Shown here: one piece after another, positions 32,536 through 43,497 of the stretch
How the letters are laid out: every line of letters starts with the position of its first letter
Position numbering within the stretch: position 1 is the stretch's first letter
DNA from: Pseudoalteromonas rubra
GTDB taxonomy: Bacteria; Pseudomonadota; Gammaproteobacteria; Enterobacterales; Alteromonadaceae
Assembly: GCF_005886805.2 (NCBI RefSeq)
Contig: NZ_CP045429.1
Location: 248,001-312,000, forward strand
Length of the DNA stretch: 64,000 bases
Direction: 5' to 3'
Notes under the pieces: model-generated
The model's database searches: none
Told to the model about the DNA's origin: nothing
The model's input: the letters and a program-made list of their open reading frames with translations, nothing else
Position numbers and translations under genes: made by a program

Positions 32536-34617
32536 TTACAGATCGTATGTGAATGTCAGGCCAAATACCCGAGGCTCACCATACTGAACATAGTTTCGTG
32601 CTGTGTAGCCATCACGTGGATCATTACCAAAGTAAAATCCTCTGACGGGCACGTCGCGATCGGCCAGATTACGTCCCCAGGCAGTTAATGACCATTGTTC
32701 ACCATAATAACTCACACTGGCATTGATCAGGTTTTGGCTCGGTGCTTGCTCATTGTGGCTGTCCGAGAAGAAATAATCATCTTTCCCTTCCAGGCCCAGC
32801 GTGACCACCAGGTTTTCCAGGATGCTGTAGTCTGCTGCGAACGCATATTGATATTTGGGTGCCTGTGCTTGCTCACGGCCGTCAAAGTTATCACCTGCTG
32901 TGGTGATAAAGTCTTCAATTTTAGTATCCAGATAACCCAAACTGTAGTTCAGCGTCAGCTGATCAGTGATCAGGCGTTGGCCTTCGATTTCCAGACCATA
33001 GTTCTCACCTTTACCTGCATTACTGATGAAACCGGCAAACTGTACACCATCGATTTGCCATTGCTTAAGCTGCATGTCTTCGCGTTCCATGTAGAAGGCG
33101 GTGACTGCCAGCGTGTGTTTTTTATCTTCAGACTGGCCTTTCACACCAAACTCTGCATTCCACAGATATTCTGGTTCAAAAGAAAATGCTGAGGCAGGAA
33201 TGCTAAAACCATCATCTTTGGCTTTTGCCAGTGCTTCGCCATTGGCACCACCGACTTTATAACCGCGACTCAGGCTTGTGTAGATCATAGTACGTGGGAC
33301 AACCTGATACTCCAGTGCCAGCTTGCCGCCCACCATGGTTTCATCTTGTTCGATATTAAAGCCGTTGGAATCGAGGTATTCACTGTCGTAGCGCTCAACC
33401 CGTAATCCTGTAATTAAGCGGGTTTGCTCATTCAGATGTGTGACTTTCTGGCCAAATAATGCCTGGCTGGAGACATCATAGCTAGACTTAAACGATGCGT
33501 TATTGCGATCTAAGTCAACGTCACGACGCTGTGCGTAGGCACCAAGAACCCAGTCGCCTTGTTTGTCTTTGAGTTTAACTTCAAGGCTGCCGCGTTCATG
33601 ATCGCGCAGATAACTGTCGAAGCTGACATAGTGATCAGGGTGTAACCCTGCAGCGCAGAGTTGAGCCTGGGTTGCGTCATGGCACGTCCAATCTTCGTCG
33701 TAGCTATACTCGGTATCTGCTTGTAATCCAGTCCCCTGAACTTCTATATCAAAGGCGCTCAGGCCCGTATAAAGTGCACTGAGTGCAAAGGCGTCACTGT
33801 TTTGTGTGTCTTTACCTGGTTGGTTGGCCACGCTATTACGTGTATTGTCTAACGTGAATCCGTCGTAGCCATTATCAATATCAATGTGATGCACAGCCAG
33901 GTTCACAGCCAGAGCCTCTGTTAGCTGGCTATTTAGTTTAAGACGTGCCAGTCGTTCCTGTTGATCCTGAGTCGGTTTGTTCAAATAGAGGTTATCGACA
34001 TACCCGTCAGAGCCTCGTTGGTACAGGCTGACACGGGCGGCCGTGTTGTCTGTTAATCCAGTACCTGCGGCCAGGCCCGCTTCATAGCTGTTATAATTTC
34101 CTGCGCCGACACGTAGTTTAAGTGCAGTATCTTCTGTTGGGGCATGAGATTGAAGATCAATGATCCCGCCCATTGCATCGGCACCAAAGCGTGTGCCCTG
34201 AGGGCCGCGGTACAGAGTGACCTGATCAATATCGAATAGCAGAGCACTGCCACCCAGACCAGAGTAATTAATGCCATCGACCAGCATGCCAACACTGGGG
34301 GTGATTGGATCGACAAACTGAGAGCGCAGGCCAACCCCCCGGATCTGCACAAAGCGGCCGCGCGATGCACCGGCGGTAAAGTTAACGTTTGCTGTGCTGT
34401 TCAGTAGCTCATCGAGATAACTGGCGCCGCGATGGGTCACTTCAACTTCACCCATCACACTGGCACTGGCACTCAGTGTTTGTAGAGATTCTGTTTGAAA
34501 GTCGCCGGTGACTTCAATGGTTTCAAGGGGCGCGGTTGTGCGTGATTCGTCAGCCACGGCTTGGTATGACAGGGCAGCCAACAGGCTAGTGCTAAGCAGA
34601 GAAAGTTTAAGCTTCAT
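32536..34617 (-). CDS. TonB-dependent outer-membrane receptor
   Basis: A 693-residue receptor importing a siderophore, vitamin or other nutrient; substrate unknown. Signal peptide ends near AVA (about residue 22). A TonB box-like ETIEVTG segment follows (about 33-39), then the plug domain (about 55-165, with VQIRGVGLRSQ and DQVTLYRGPQGTRFGADAMGGIIDL) and a 22-strand barrel ending GLTFTYDL with a C-terminal leucine. It lies alone and faces speD. No Fur box was identified. Confidence 0.9.
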   Translation of the reverse strand: MKLKLSLLSTSLLAALSYQAVADESRTTAPLETIEVTGDFQTESLQTLSASASVMGEVEVTHRGASYLDELLNSTANVNFTAGASRGRFVQIRGVGLRSQFVDPITPSVGMLVDGINYSGLGGSALLFDIDQVTLYRGPQGTRFGADAMGGIIDLQSHAPTEDTALKLRVGAGNYNSYEAGLAAGTGLTDNTAARVSLYQRGSDGYVDNLYLNKPTQDQQERLARLKLNSQLTEALAVNLAVHHIDIDNGYDGFTLDNTRNSVANQPGKDTQNSDAFALSALYTGLSAFDIEVQGTGLQADTEYSYDEDWTCHDATQAQLCAAGLHPDHYVSFDSYLRDHERGSLEVKLKDKQGDWVLGAYAQRRDVDLDRNNASFKSSYDVSSQALFGQKVTHLNEQTRLITGLRVERYDSEYLDSNGFNIEQDETMVGGKLALEYQVVPRTMIYTSLSRGYKVGGANGEALAKAKDDGFSIPASAFSFEPEYLWNAEFGVKGQSEDKKHTLAVTAFYMEREDMQLKQWQIDGVQFAGFISNAGKGENYGLEIEGQRLITDQLTLNYSLGYLDTKIEDFITTAGDNFDGREQAQAPKYQYAFAADYSILENLVVTLGLEGKDDYFFSDSHNEQAPSQNLINASVSYYGEQWSLTAWGRNLADRDVPVRGFYFGNDPRDGYTARNYVQYGEPRVFGLTFTYDL

Positions 34618-34722
34618 GTCTTATCTTGTTCCATTTTTAATTGCGCACAGTGTAGCAAAAGCCCGACCAGTTAACAGTTAATATGTGTTATAAATTCGGC
34701 AACTTAGTGAAGAGGAAAAGCC

Positions 34723-35112
34723 ATGACATTTAAGCTTGATTTCAAAGTCAGGGATTACGAATGTGATTTGCAGGGCATTGTGAATAACAGTGTTTATTTT
34801 AATTATCTGGAGCACGCCAGACATGAATTTTTGATTGCCAATGGTATTGATTTCGCGGCGCTGGCAGAGCAAAAAATCAATCTGGTGGTGATCCGATCTG
34901 AAATGAATTATAAGGACTCGTTGAAACCGGGCGATGCTTTTTACGTTGAAGTTGAAACACTGCGCGTGAGCAAACTGAAGTTTGCATTTGTTCAGCGTAT
35001 TGTCCGTGCCGAGGACGATAAACTCATGCTGGATGCCATTGTCACTGGTACATCGGTGAATGAACGAGGGCGTCCGTTCCTACCTCAGGAAATTGATCAG
35101 CTTTTTGGCTGA
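34723..35112 (+). CDS. Acyl-CoA thioesterase, hotdog fold
   Basis: A 129-residue 4HBT/YbgC-type thioesterase. The sequence RDYECDLQGIVNNSVYFNYLEHARHEFL (about residues 10-37) has the conserved hotdog helix plan in which an aspartate and asparagine set up hydrolysis. Substrate unknown. Ribosome site GAGGAAA precedes the ATG. It is followed by a terminator hairpin. Confidence 0.85.
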   Translation: MTFKLDFKVRDYECDLQGIVNNSVYFNYLEHARHEFLIANGIDFAALAEQKINLVVIRSEMNYKDSLKPGDAFYVEVETLRVSKLKFAFVQRIVRAEDDKLMLDAIVTGTSVNERGRPFLPQEIDQLFG

Positions 35113-35123
35113 TTTTTTTACTA

Positions 35124-35158
35124 AAAAGGCAGAAAATTACAGATTTTTACTGCCTTTT
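35124..35158 (+). terminator. Probable terminator of the thioesterase gene
   Basis: AAAAGGCAG (35124-35132) pairs with CTGCCTTTT (35150-35158); an inner pair AAAT/ATTT extends the stem. Confidence 0.7.
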
Positions 35159-35210
35159 CCATACCGCCTGACGTTATAATATTAATCATATTTTAAGCGG
35201 TTGGTTTACC

Positions 35211-35630
35211 ATGAAAATTTCCATTTTTTTATGCCTAATGTGCGTAATATTGATGGCATGTTCCAGTACAGGGAAGGTAACCAGGGAACAGCTTAAGCAC
35301 TCTCACTGGCAGTTAACTCAGGTTGATGGAAACAGTGTTGCAGATGCTGCTGCCATCGAAATCGAATTTCTCGATGCTTTACAGGTAGTTGGTTTTGCGG
35401 GTTGCAATCGGTTTTTTGCTGAGGGCAACATTGAGTCGGATGTACTCAAATTGGCTCAGTTAGGTATGACCCGTAAGTCATGTGGCGATGTGCTGGATGC
35501 GCAGGAAACGCAGTTTCTGGAGATGTTACAGCAGGGCGTGACCGTCACCATCCAGAATAGCAAGCTACACCTGCAAGGCCAGAAGATCTGGCAATTTAAA
35601 GCGCTGGACGCAGAGCCTTTGACTAACTAG
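35211..35630 (+). CDS. META-domain lipoprotein (HslJ-like)
   Basis: A 139-residue lipoprotein: hydrophobic start and lipobox LMAC with the cysteine near residue 17. The mature part carries the META/HslJ pattern: HWQLTQVDGNSV (about 31-42), FAGCNRFFAEGNIE (about 62-75) and LGMTRKSCGDVLDAQETQFLEML (about 83-105). HslJ in E. coli is a heat-inducible protein linked to novobiocin resistance; the biochemical role is unknown. It is separated from the thi operon by the TPP riboswitch. Confidence 0.82.
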   Translation: MKISIFLCLMCVILMACSSTGKVTREQLKHSHWQLTQVDGNSVADAAAIEIEFLDALQVVGFAGCNRFFAEGNIESDVLKLAQLGMTRKSCGDVLDAQETQFLEMLQQGVTVTIQNSKLHLQGQKIWQFKALDAEPLTN

Positions 35631-35661
35631 GCGCGATTCAGTACACTTTTTCACAGTTCGT

Positions 35662-35750
35662 TACTTGTCGGAGTGCCCATCTGGGCTGAGATCGCAGTAT
35701 TGCGGGATCCGTGGACCTGATCAGGTTAATGCCTGCGTAGGGAACAAGCT
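35662..35750 (+). ncRNA. TPP riboswitch (thi box) upstream of thiC
   Basis: The core of the TPP aptamer is visible: CGGAGTGC (P2 side), GGCTGAGA, and ACCTGATCAGGTTAATGCC followed by GCGTAGGGAA. CTTGT (35664-35668) and ACAAG (35744-35748) can form P1. The 176 bases between it and thiC hold hairpins, including CATGTTG (35790-35796) with CAACATG (35806-35812), that could serve as expression platform. High thiamine pyrophosphate should reduce expression of the whole operon. Confidence 0.95.
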
Positions 35751-35821
35751 ACCTAAGTTGGTATATCGTAAGATATCTAGGTTGCCAGCCATGTTGTGCC
35801 TGTGCCAACATGCTCCACTGA

Positions 35822-37879
<2,058 letters not shown>

Positions 37880-37919
37880 TTGAAGACGGCGGGCCCATTT
37901 GGGCCCGCATGGAGGCAAG

Positions 37920-38939
37920 ATGTCCCAGACAAATAAACCGCGTGTTGCCATCGTCGGTTTTGGCCTGATCGGTCGGGTTGCTGCCTTGATGTTGGCAGAG
38001 CACTTTCACCTGAGTATCTTTGAACGTGATCCGGTCTCGGCGCCTTCCAGCGTCGGAACTTTAGCTGCGGCCATGCTCGCCCCCATGGCTGAATCTGTGA
38101 TTTGTGAGCAAGATCTGGCGGAGCTGGGTTTAGAAGCGATGGCCTTATGGCCTGAGTTGCTGGCCAAACTTGATACGCCGGTATTTTTTCAGCAGCAGGG
38201 GACAGTGATTGTTGCACATCAGCAAGACCGGGGTGATTTACTGAGTTTTCAGCGTCGTCTTAAGCCTCTGGCTGGTCATCAGGCACAAAGCCTGGATGGC
38301 TGTGGTATTGGTGCGTTAGAGCCTGAGTTAGCTGGTCGATTTCATCAGGGTTTGTATTTACCCTGTGAAGGTCAACTCGATAATCTGGCATTCTTTGCGG
38401 CGAGCCTCGGCACATTACAGAACATGGGCATGTGCTTTCATGAGGGGGCTGATGCACAGATTGAACAGGGCCGTGTGAATGGTGAGGCGTTTGACTGGAT
38501 CATCGATTGCCGCGGGTTAGACGCAAAAGCGCAGAGCCCAGGGTTGCGTGGCGTGCGGGGGGAAGTTGCACGCATTTATGCGCCTGAGGTGAACTTACAA
38601 CGCCCAGTACGTCTTATGCATCCGCGTTATCCACTCTATATTGCGCCTAAGCCAAACCATGAATTTGTGATAGGTGCCACCGAAATTGAGTCTCAGGATC
38701 GGGGCGATATCACAGTACGTTCGACGTTGGAGTTGTTATCGGCGGCTTATACGGTGCACAGTGGTTTTGCTGAGGGGCGTGTGATGTCATTACGTGCAGG
38801 GTTACGCCCAGCATATAAAGACAATCGCCCACAAATCAGTGTGACAGACAATGTGATCCGAATAAATGGTCTGTATCGACATGGCTTTTTGCTGGCACCT
38901 GCTGTGGTGCAACAAGCGTTACAACAAGGGGTATTATGA
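37920..38939 (+). CDS. thiO: FAD-dependent glycine oxidase ThiO
   Basis: Oxidises glycine to iminoglycine (dehydroglycine) with oxygen; ThiG uses this to build the thiazole. The start at ATG 37920 follows GGAGGCAAG. An FAD dinucleotide-binding motif, VGFGLIGRVAA (residues 12-22), and a second region GLYRHGFLLAPA near the end (about 318-329) place it in the D-amino acid oxidase family. The 339-residue length and neighbours thiS and thiG identify it as ThiO; no thiH is present. A GGGCCC-ATTT-GGGCCC hairpin (37891-37906) lies in the gap after thiC. Confidence 0.92.
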   Translation: MSQTNKPRVAIVGFGLIGRVAALMLAEHFHLSIFERDPVSAPSSVGTLAAAMLAPMAESVICEQDLAELGLEAMALWPELLAKLDTPVFFQQQGTVIVAHQQDRGDLLSFQRRLKPLAGHQAQSLDGCGIGALEPELAGRFHQGLYLPCEGQLDNLAFFAASLGTLQNMGMCFHEGADAQIEQGRVNGEAFDWIIDCRGLDAKAQSPGLRGVRGEVARIYAPEVNLQRPVRLMHPRYPLYIAPKPNHEFVIGATEIESQDRGDITVRSTLELLSAAYTVHSGFAEGRVMSLRAGLRPAYKDNRPQISVTDNVIRINGLYRHGFLLAPAVVQQALQQGVL

Positions 38940-39133
38940 ATATTAGTTACAATGGTCAGGCACTCACGTTGTCGCAGCCACACTCTCTGTTAGAGGTAAT
39001 TGAAGCACAGGGGGCGCAAGCACCCTACGCGGTTGCGCTCAATGGCCAGTTTGTACCGCGCAGCGGGTTGGCAGAGCAGCAATTGCAAGAAGGTGACAGC
39101 ATTGAGTTGTTATCGCCTATTCAGGGAGGCTGA
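38936..39133 (+). CDS. thiS: Sulfur carrier protein ThiS
   Basis: A 65-residue ubiquitin-like protein whose C-terminal glycine becomes a thiocarboxylate that feeds sulfur to ThiG. The C-terminal Gly-Gly is present (SPIQGG). The start overlaps thiO by 4 bp and the stop overlaps the first ATG of the next frame, so the genes are coupled. Confidence 0.96.
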   Translation: MNISYNGQALTLSQPHSLLEVIEAQGAQAPYAVALNGQFVPRSGLAEQQLQEGDSIELLSPIQGG

Positions 39134-39135
39134 TG

Positions 39136-39927
39136 ATGCAGACTGATAAGCCTTTCACGGTTTATGGAGAGCAGTTTGACAGTCGATTGTTGATAGGCTC
39201 TGCACTTTATCCCTCGCCGGAGGTGATGCAGCAAAGTTTGCTGGCTTCCCGGGCGCAAATCGTGACGGTTTCTTTACGGCGACAAAATTCTGTGTCAGCG
39301 GGGGATGATTTCTGGCAATTGATCAAGGATACTGGTTTGCGGGTATTGCCGAACACTGCCGGGTGTCACAGTGTTAAAGAAGTGGTGACACTGGCGCAAA
39401 TGTGCCGCGAAGTGTTTGCCACTGACTGGATAAAATTGGAACTCATCGGGGATGAATACAATTTACAACCAGATCCGATTGCGTTGCTCGAAGCAACCGA
39501 GATTTTAATAAAGCAAGGGTTTAAAGTGCTGCCCTACTGCACCGATGATTTAGTGGTGTGTCAGCGTCTGGCGGATCTGGGGTGTGAAGTTCTGATGCCC
39601 TGGGGTGCTCCCATAGGTACCGGTAAAGGCTTACTTAATCCCTATAATTTGCAAACCATTCGTGAGCGTCTGCCTGACCATACCCTGATTGTCGATGCGG
39701 GACTGGGCTTGCCATCTCATGCCGTTCAGGCGTTGGAGCTGGGCTATGACGCCGTGTTGCTAAATTCGGCCATTGCAGGTGCCGGGTGTCCTGTGACTAT
39801 GGCCAGCGCCTTTCATCATGCTGTGGTTGCCGGGCGTGCTGCCTATGTGGCGCAGGCGATGCCTGAGAAAGAGGTGGCGGCGCCTTCTACCCCGACAATG
39901 GGTATGCCTTTTTGGCATCAGAATTAA
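39136..39927 (+). CDS. thiG: Thiazole synthase
   Basis: TIM-barrel enzyme combining DXP, dehydroglycine and ThiS-thiocarboxylate to the thiazole phosphate. The 263 residues show [15 protein letters not shown] near the start, LRRQNSV near 50, [12 protein letters not shown] near 74, and [14 protein letters not shown] (catalytic lysine region, about 99-112), plus [12 protein letters not shown] and [11 protein letters not shown]. The ATG at 39136 has GGGAGG six bases upstream; an ATG at 39133 overlaps the thiS stop. Confidence 0.96.
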   Translation: MQTDKPFTVYGEQFDSRLLIGSALYPSPEVMQQSLLASRAQIVTVSLRRQNSVSAGDDFWQLIKDTGLRVLPNTAGCHSVKEVVTLAQMCREVFATDWIKLELIGDEYNLQPDPIALLEATEILIKQGFKVLPYCTDDLVVCQRLADLGCEVLMPWGAPIGTGKGLLNPYNLQTIRERLPDHTLIVDAGLGLPSHAVQALELGYDAVLLNSAIAGAGCPVTMASAFHHAVVAGRAAYVAQAMPEKEVAAPSTPTMGMPFWHQN

Positions 39928-40011
39928 ACACACGTTTACGTGTCATGAAGACTGTGTGGCGTATTGCACTTAATCATGCGCCCATGTTCAACAGAATAAG
40001 TAGGAGTAATT

Positions 40012-41532
40012 GTGGCTGAACTGGTATGGACCATTGCAGGGTCGGACTCGGGTGGGGGAGCAGGCATACAGGCTGATGTGAAAGCTATGCACAGCTTTGG
40101 TGTGCAAACCTGCACGGCCGTAACCGCACTGACGGCGCAAAATAGTCTCGCGGTAGAGGAAATTAACGCGGTGTCCAGTGAAGTACTGGAATCTCAGTTG
40201 CTGGCGCTCGAAGCTGACTTAAAAGCGACTGTGATTAAGATTGGCATGCTCGCTAATAGTACGCAGATCCAGTTGGTTGCAGAGCACTTGGCACAGTACA
40301 AAAGCCGCTGGGAAAGACCGCCTGTGGTGGTTTTTGATCCTGTTGCCATTGCATCCAGTGGCGATGCGCTGACCGAAGAAGATACCCTGGACGCGCTGAA
40401 AAAGTACCTCTTGCCACAGGTTGACGTGATCACGCCCAATACGCAGGAAACACAAGTACTGACTGGAGTATATCTGATTGGCCCAGACGCAGTCAGGGAC
40501 GCTGCCCGTAAACTGAGGGAGCTTGGGGTGAAATCGGTGATTATTAAAGGGGGTCACTGGGATTACCCTAACGGTTACTGTATAGATTATTGCTGGAGCG
40601 AGGGCGAGGAGTATTGGCTTGGGAATGAGGCGATACAAACACCACATAGTCATGGCACTGGTTGTAGCTTTGCATCCTCTGTCGCTGCATGTCTGGCGAA
40701 AGGTTACCCTATCAAAGATGCCTTTATTCTGGCCAAAGCTTACATCAATCAGGGGTTGAAAGTAGCACAACGATTTGGTGAGGGCAGGGGGCCACTGGCC
40801 CACGCCGGGTTCCCAGAGCAGATCAGCGATTTTCCCCAGGTCATAGAGGCGGGCAGCTGGCTGGGCGATGAGCTGGAGTTTGCGGTTAGCGAAGAGTTTA
40901 ACTTTGCCGCAGGCTTTGCACCGGTGGGAGAAGAGTTGGGGCTCTATGCTGTTGTTGATTCTGTAGACTGGGTGGAAAAATGTCTGGCTGAGGGCGTGAA
41001 AACCGTGCAACTCAGAATTAAACAGGCTGACGAAACTACGCTGGAAGAAGACATACAGTGTGCGATCACCTTGGGGGAAAAGTATCAGGGTCGGGTTTTT
41101 ATCAATGACCATTGGGAACTGGCCATTCGCCACGGAGCTTATGGTGTCCATCTTGGTCAGGAAGATTTGGATTCGGCTAACCTGGTTGCCATTCAACAGG
41201 CGGGTTTACGTCTTGGGGTATCAACACATGGTTTTTACGAAATGCTACGCGCTCATAACTACCGACCCAGCTATCTGGCGTTTGGGGCAATATACCCTAC
41301 GACGACGAAAGACATGACAGGTCAGATCCAGGGGCTGGAGAAGCTTAGACATTTTGTGCCCCTGATGCGTGAGACGTATCCTACAGTGGCTATTGGGGGG
41401 ATCGACCTGACTCGTGCTCCTCAGGTCGCTGCGACGGGGGTCGGGAGCGTCGCGGTGGTGCGTGCCATTACAGAGGCCAGTGACCACAGGCAAGCGATTA
41501 TTGACCTGAAACGGGCCACGGGCGAATCATGA
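40012..41532 (+). CDS. thiDE: ThiD-ThiE fusion: HMP-P kinase / thiamine phosphate synthase
   Basis: One 506-residue chain carries two consecutive activities. The N-terminal half (about 1-265) is ThiD, phosphorylating HMP-P: TIAGSDSGGGAGIQADVKA (about 7-25), with FDPVAIASSG and THGTGCSFASS-like SHGTGCSFASS near 216-226. The C-terminal half (about 305-500) is ThiE, joining HMP-PP with thiazole-P: LYAVVDSV, VQLRIK, FINDHWELAI, GVHLGQEDL, and AIYPTTTK. Such fusions occur in several gammaproteobacteria. Start is GTG 40012, after TAGGAG. The end overlaps thiF by 4 bp. Confidence 0.95.
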   Translation: MAELVWTIAGSDSGGGAGIQADVKAMHSFGVQTCTAVTALTAQNSLAVEEINAVSSEVLESQLLALEADLKATVIKIGMLANSTQIQLVAEHLAQYKSRWERPPVVVFDPVAIASSGDALTEEDTLDALKKYLLPQVDVITPNTQETQVLTGVYLIGPDAVRDAARKLRELGVKSVIIKGGHWDYPNGYCIDYCWSEGEEYWLGNEAIQTPHSHGTGCSFASSVAACLAKGYPIKDAFILAKAYINQGLKVAQRFGEGRGPLAHAGFPEQISDFPQVIEAGSWLGDELEFAVSEEFNFAAGFAPVGEELGLYAVVDSVDWVEKCLAEGVKTVQLRIKQADETTLEEDIQCAITLGEKYQGRVFINDHWELAIRHGAYGVHLGQEDLDSANLVAIQQAGLRLGVSTHGFYEMLRAHNYRPSYLAFGAIYPTTTKDMTGQIQGLEKLRHFVPLMRETYPTVAIGGIDLTRAPQVAATGVGSVAVVRAITEASDHRQAIIDLKRATGES

Positions 41533-42281
41533 GTACAGAGCTCAATGACAAAGAGCGGCTTAGGTACAGTCGTCATTTGCTCCTCAATGCAGTATCTGAA
41601 GCTGGCCAGATGCGGCTCAAAGCGGCCCGAGTGGCCGTAATTGGGTGTGGTGGCCTGGGAAGCCCTGCGCTATTTTACTTAGCGGCAAGCGGTGTTGGTC
41701 AGTTGACCTTTTGTGATGATGATGCGGTTGAATTGTCGAATTTGCAAAGGCAGATTTTGTATAAGATTAATCACATTGGCCAGTCAAAAGCAAAAGCAGC
41801 AGGAAAAGTCTTAGCGAGTCTGAATAATCAAATTTCACTTATCCCACTGTCATTGAAGCTCGACACGAGCAATATAGACTCGGTTTTGCAAGACAGTGAC
41901 TGGATCCTCGATTGCAGCGATAATTTCGCCACGCGCTACTTACTGAATCAGTATTGCCTGCGTGAACGTAAAGTACTTATCTCTGGCGCAGCGCTGGGCA
42001 CTCAGGGACAGTTTATGACGTTTGACTTCAGAGCATCGTCTCCTTGCTATCATTGCGTCTTCCCTGAGTCGCCAGAATCTACCGAATTAAATTGTCAGAA
42101 TGCCGGCGTAGTCAGCCCATTGCTTGGCATGATTGGCTCTATGCAGGCTATGAAAGCGGTCAGTTTGATTGTCTCTGGTGTACCAGACAAGGCGAGTGAG
42201 ATGATAGTGGTTGATGCGTTAAGTTTGCAGCAGAGGCAATTTGCACTGGAAAAAGATCCCGCATGTACGGTGTGCTGCTAA
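41529..42281 (+). CDS. thiF: ThiF: adenylyltransferase of ThiS
   Basis: E1-like enzyme that adenylates the C-terminus of ThiS so that sulfur can be loaded. The 250 residues contain the Rossmann ATP site VIGCGGLGSPA (about 37-47), the arginine-rich NLQRQILY, and DNFATRYLLN (catalytic aspartate region, about 131-140). Two CxxC pairs (CYHC near 177-180 and CTVCC at the end) hold zinc. The sequence and length fit canonical ThiF/MoeB/HesA, so a second use as a RiPP-modifying enzyme is only speculation; see the next gene. Confidence 0.93.
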   Translation: MSTELNDKERLRYSRHLLLNAVSEAGQMRLKAARVAVIGCGGLGSPALFYLAASGVGQLTFCDDDAVELSNLQRQILYKINHIGQSKAKAAGKVLASLNNQISLIPLSLKLDTSNIDSVLQDSDWILDCSDNFATRYLLNQYCLRERKVLISGAALGTQGQFMTFDFRASSPCYHCVFPESPESTELNCQNAGVVSPLLGMIGSMQAMKAVSLIVSGVPDKASEMIVVDALSLQQRQFALEKDPACTVCC

Positions 42282-42338
42282 TCCTGTCATGCTAATGTGT
42301 TTTCGTATTGTCGATTTATTCATCAATAAGGAAACATT

Positions 42339-42512
42339 ATGAAAATCACACTCTCTAAAAAGAACCTCAAACAATTAAGCTCGCAAAGACGTGAGATAAA
42401 CCCGCAGGAAACCCCTAAAGTTGCTGGTGGGGTGTCGGTACTTGCGCCTTGCTATACAGGCCCGGCTGGTTCGTGCGTCTGGTCTGTGTGTACGCTGATT
42501 GGATGTCCTTAA
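42339..42512 (+). CDS. Putative double-glycine-leader RiPP/bacteriocin precursor peptide
   Basis: A 57-codon gene (ATG 42339, TAA 42510-42512) in the gap between thiF and psd; the ribosome site AAGGA is seven bases before the ATG. The N-terminal 31 residues form a leader: basic, with MKITLSKKNLKQLSSQRR then NPQETPKVAGG, ending in the Gly-Gly cleavage motif preceded by a small residue. The remaining 26 residues begin VSVLAPCYTG, contain four cysteines (peptide positions 38, 46, 51, 56) and five Ser/Thr, and end LIGCP. This layout is that of a C39-peptidase-cleaved bacteriocin or natural product precursor, resembling leaders with LSKKxLKxLS. No modification enzyme, C39 transporter or immunity gene is adjacent. 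It lies 57 bp after thiF, with no terminator between, and before a strong shared terminator. No match was searched. Confidence 0.7.
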   Translation: MKITLSKKNLKQLSSQRREINPQETPKVAGGVSVLAPCYTGPAGSCVWSVCTLIGCP

Positions 42513-42544
42513 CGTTCAGTTTAGCACCCATATCTTGGTACTCT

Positions 42545-42582
42545 GACACTAAAAAGCCCGCATGCGCGGGCTTTTTAGTGTC
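42545..42582. terminator. Bidirectional terminator closing the thi operon and psd
   Basis: 38-bp perfect palindrome with CCCGC-ATGC-GCGGG at the centre and AAAAAG/CTTTTT arms, extended to GACACT/AGTGTC. Highly stable, between convergent operons; the precursor peptide gene lies upstream of it. Confidence 0.93.
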
Positions 42583-42596
42583 TTATTTGGGTGGGG

Positions 42597-43463
42597 TTAT
42601 TCACGAATGGTCGCGAATGGCGTGCCCATGCGGGTGACTGTCTCTGGCAACTGGTTTGCGAGGAAGTCGGCTTTATCTTCTCCCCAGGCCAGGATCACCG
42701 TTGAGCCCAGCTTAAAGCGGCCCATCTCGTCGCCTTTTTTCAATTTAACGGCGTTGTCGCCCTCTGCGGGATAATCCCAGCTAAAGACGTCTTTGCCGGC
42801 TGGTGGCGTGACTGTGCCCGCCCAGATGGTTTCGATGCTGGCCACTATGGTGGCGCCCACCAGTACCATAGCCAGTGGACCTATCTCAGTGTCAAAGATA
42901 GCGACAACCCGCTCGTTACGAGCAAACAGATTAGGGACGTTTTGCGCAGTTAGCGGGTTTACCGAGAACAGATCGCCAGGTACGTAGATCATCTTTTTCA
43001 GCGTACCATCAAGGGGCATATGAATGCGGTGATAGTCTTTGGGCGCCAGATAAATGGTGGCAAACTTACCACCAAGATACGGTGCTACGTCGGATTCTTT
43101 GCCCCCCAGCAGGGTTTGCAGGCTGTAGTCATGGCCTTTGGCCTGAATGATCTGACCATCGACTACATCACCTAACTGGCTGATGGCACCGTCGACCGGG
43201 TGAGCCACAATGCTGGCTTCTTCGGCAAGTGGGCGGATCCCCGGCTTCAGCGGACGGGTAAAGAATTCATTAAAGGTTTTATAGTGAGCTGGATCTTCAT
43301 GCAGGGCTTCACTCATGTCTATCTTGTACTGTTTGATAAACAATTTAATTAAGGTGGTTGTCAGTGCACCCGCTTCGGCTGCGGCCAGTTTTCCCACCAA
43401 ACGTGATACGGCATGTTTGGGTAAAGCATATTGCAGGGCAATCTTTAGTTTATCCAAGTTCAC
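42597..43463 (-). CDS. psd: Phosphatidylserine decarboxylase proenzyme
   Basis: Inner-membrane pyruvoyl enzyme producing phosphatidylethanolamine. I use GTG at 43463 (288 residues; family length about 280-320), because AGGAA is 8 bases upstream and the protein then reads as typical [15 protein letters not shown]. The self-cleavage motif LGST is near residue 252, and catalytic HMPLDG, HPVDG and [13 protein letters not shown] are present. It follows rsgA by 34 bp on the same strand, as in E. coli. Confidence 0.95.
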   Translation of the reverse strand: MNLDKLKIALQYALPKHAVSRLVGKLAAAEAGALTTTLIKLFIKQYKIDMSEALHEDPAHYKTFNEFFTRPLKPGIRPLAEEASIVAHPVDGAISQLGDVVDGQIIQAKGHDYSLQTLLGGKESDVAPYLGGKFATIYLAPKDYHRIHMPLDGTLKKMIYVPGDLFSVNPLTAQNVPNLFARNERVVAIFDTEIGPLAMVLVGATIVASIETIWAGTVTPPAGKDVFSWDYPAEGDNAVKLKKGDEMGRFKLGSTVILAWGEDKADFLANQLPETVTRMGTPFATIRE

Positions 43464-43497
43464 TTTTATTATTCCTGAAAAAATTTTGAAGATAGTA

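Noticed and set aside
41529..42281. ThiF as a dedicated modification enzyme of the small peptide
   Set aside because: Its length, zinc cysteines and operon position are canonical for thiamine synthesis; no evidence for a second substrate.
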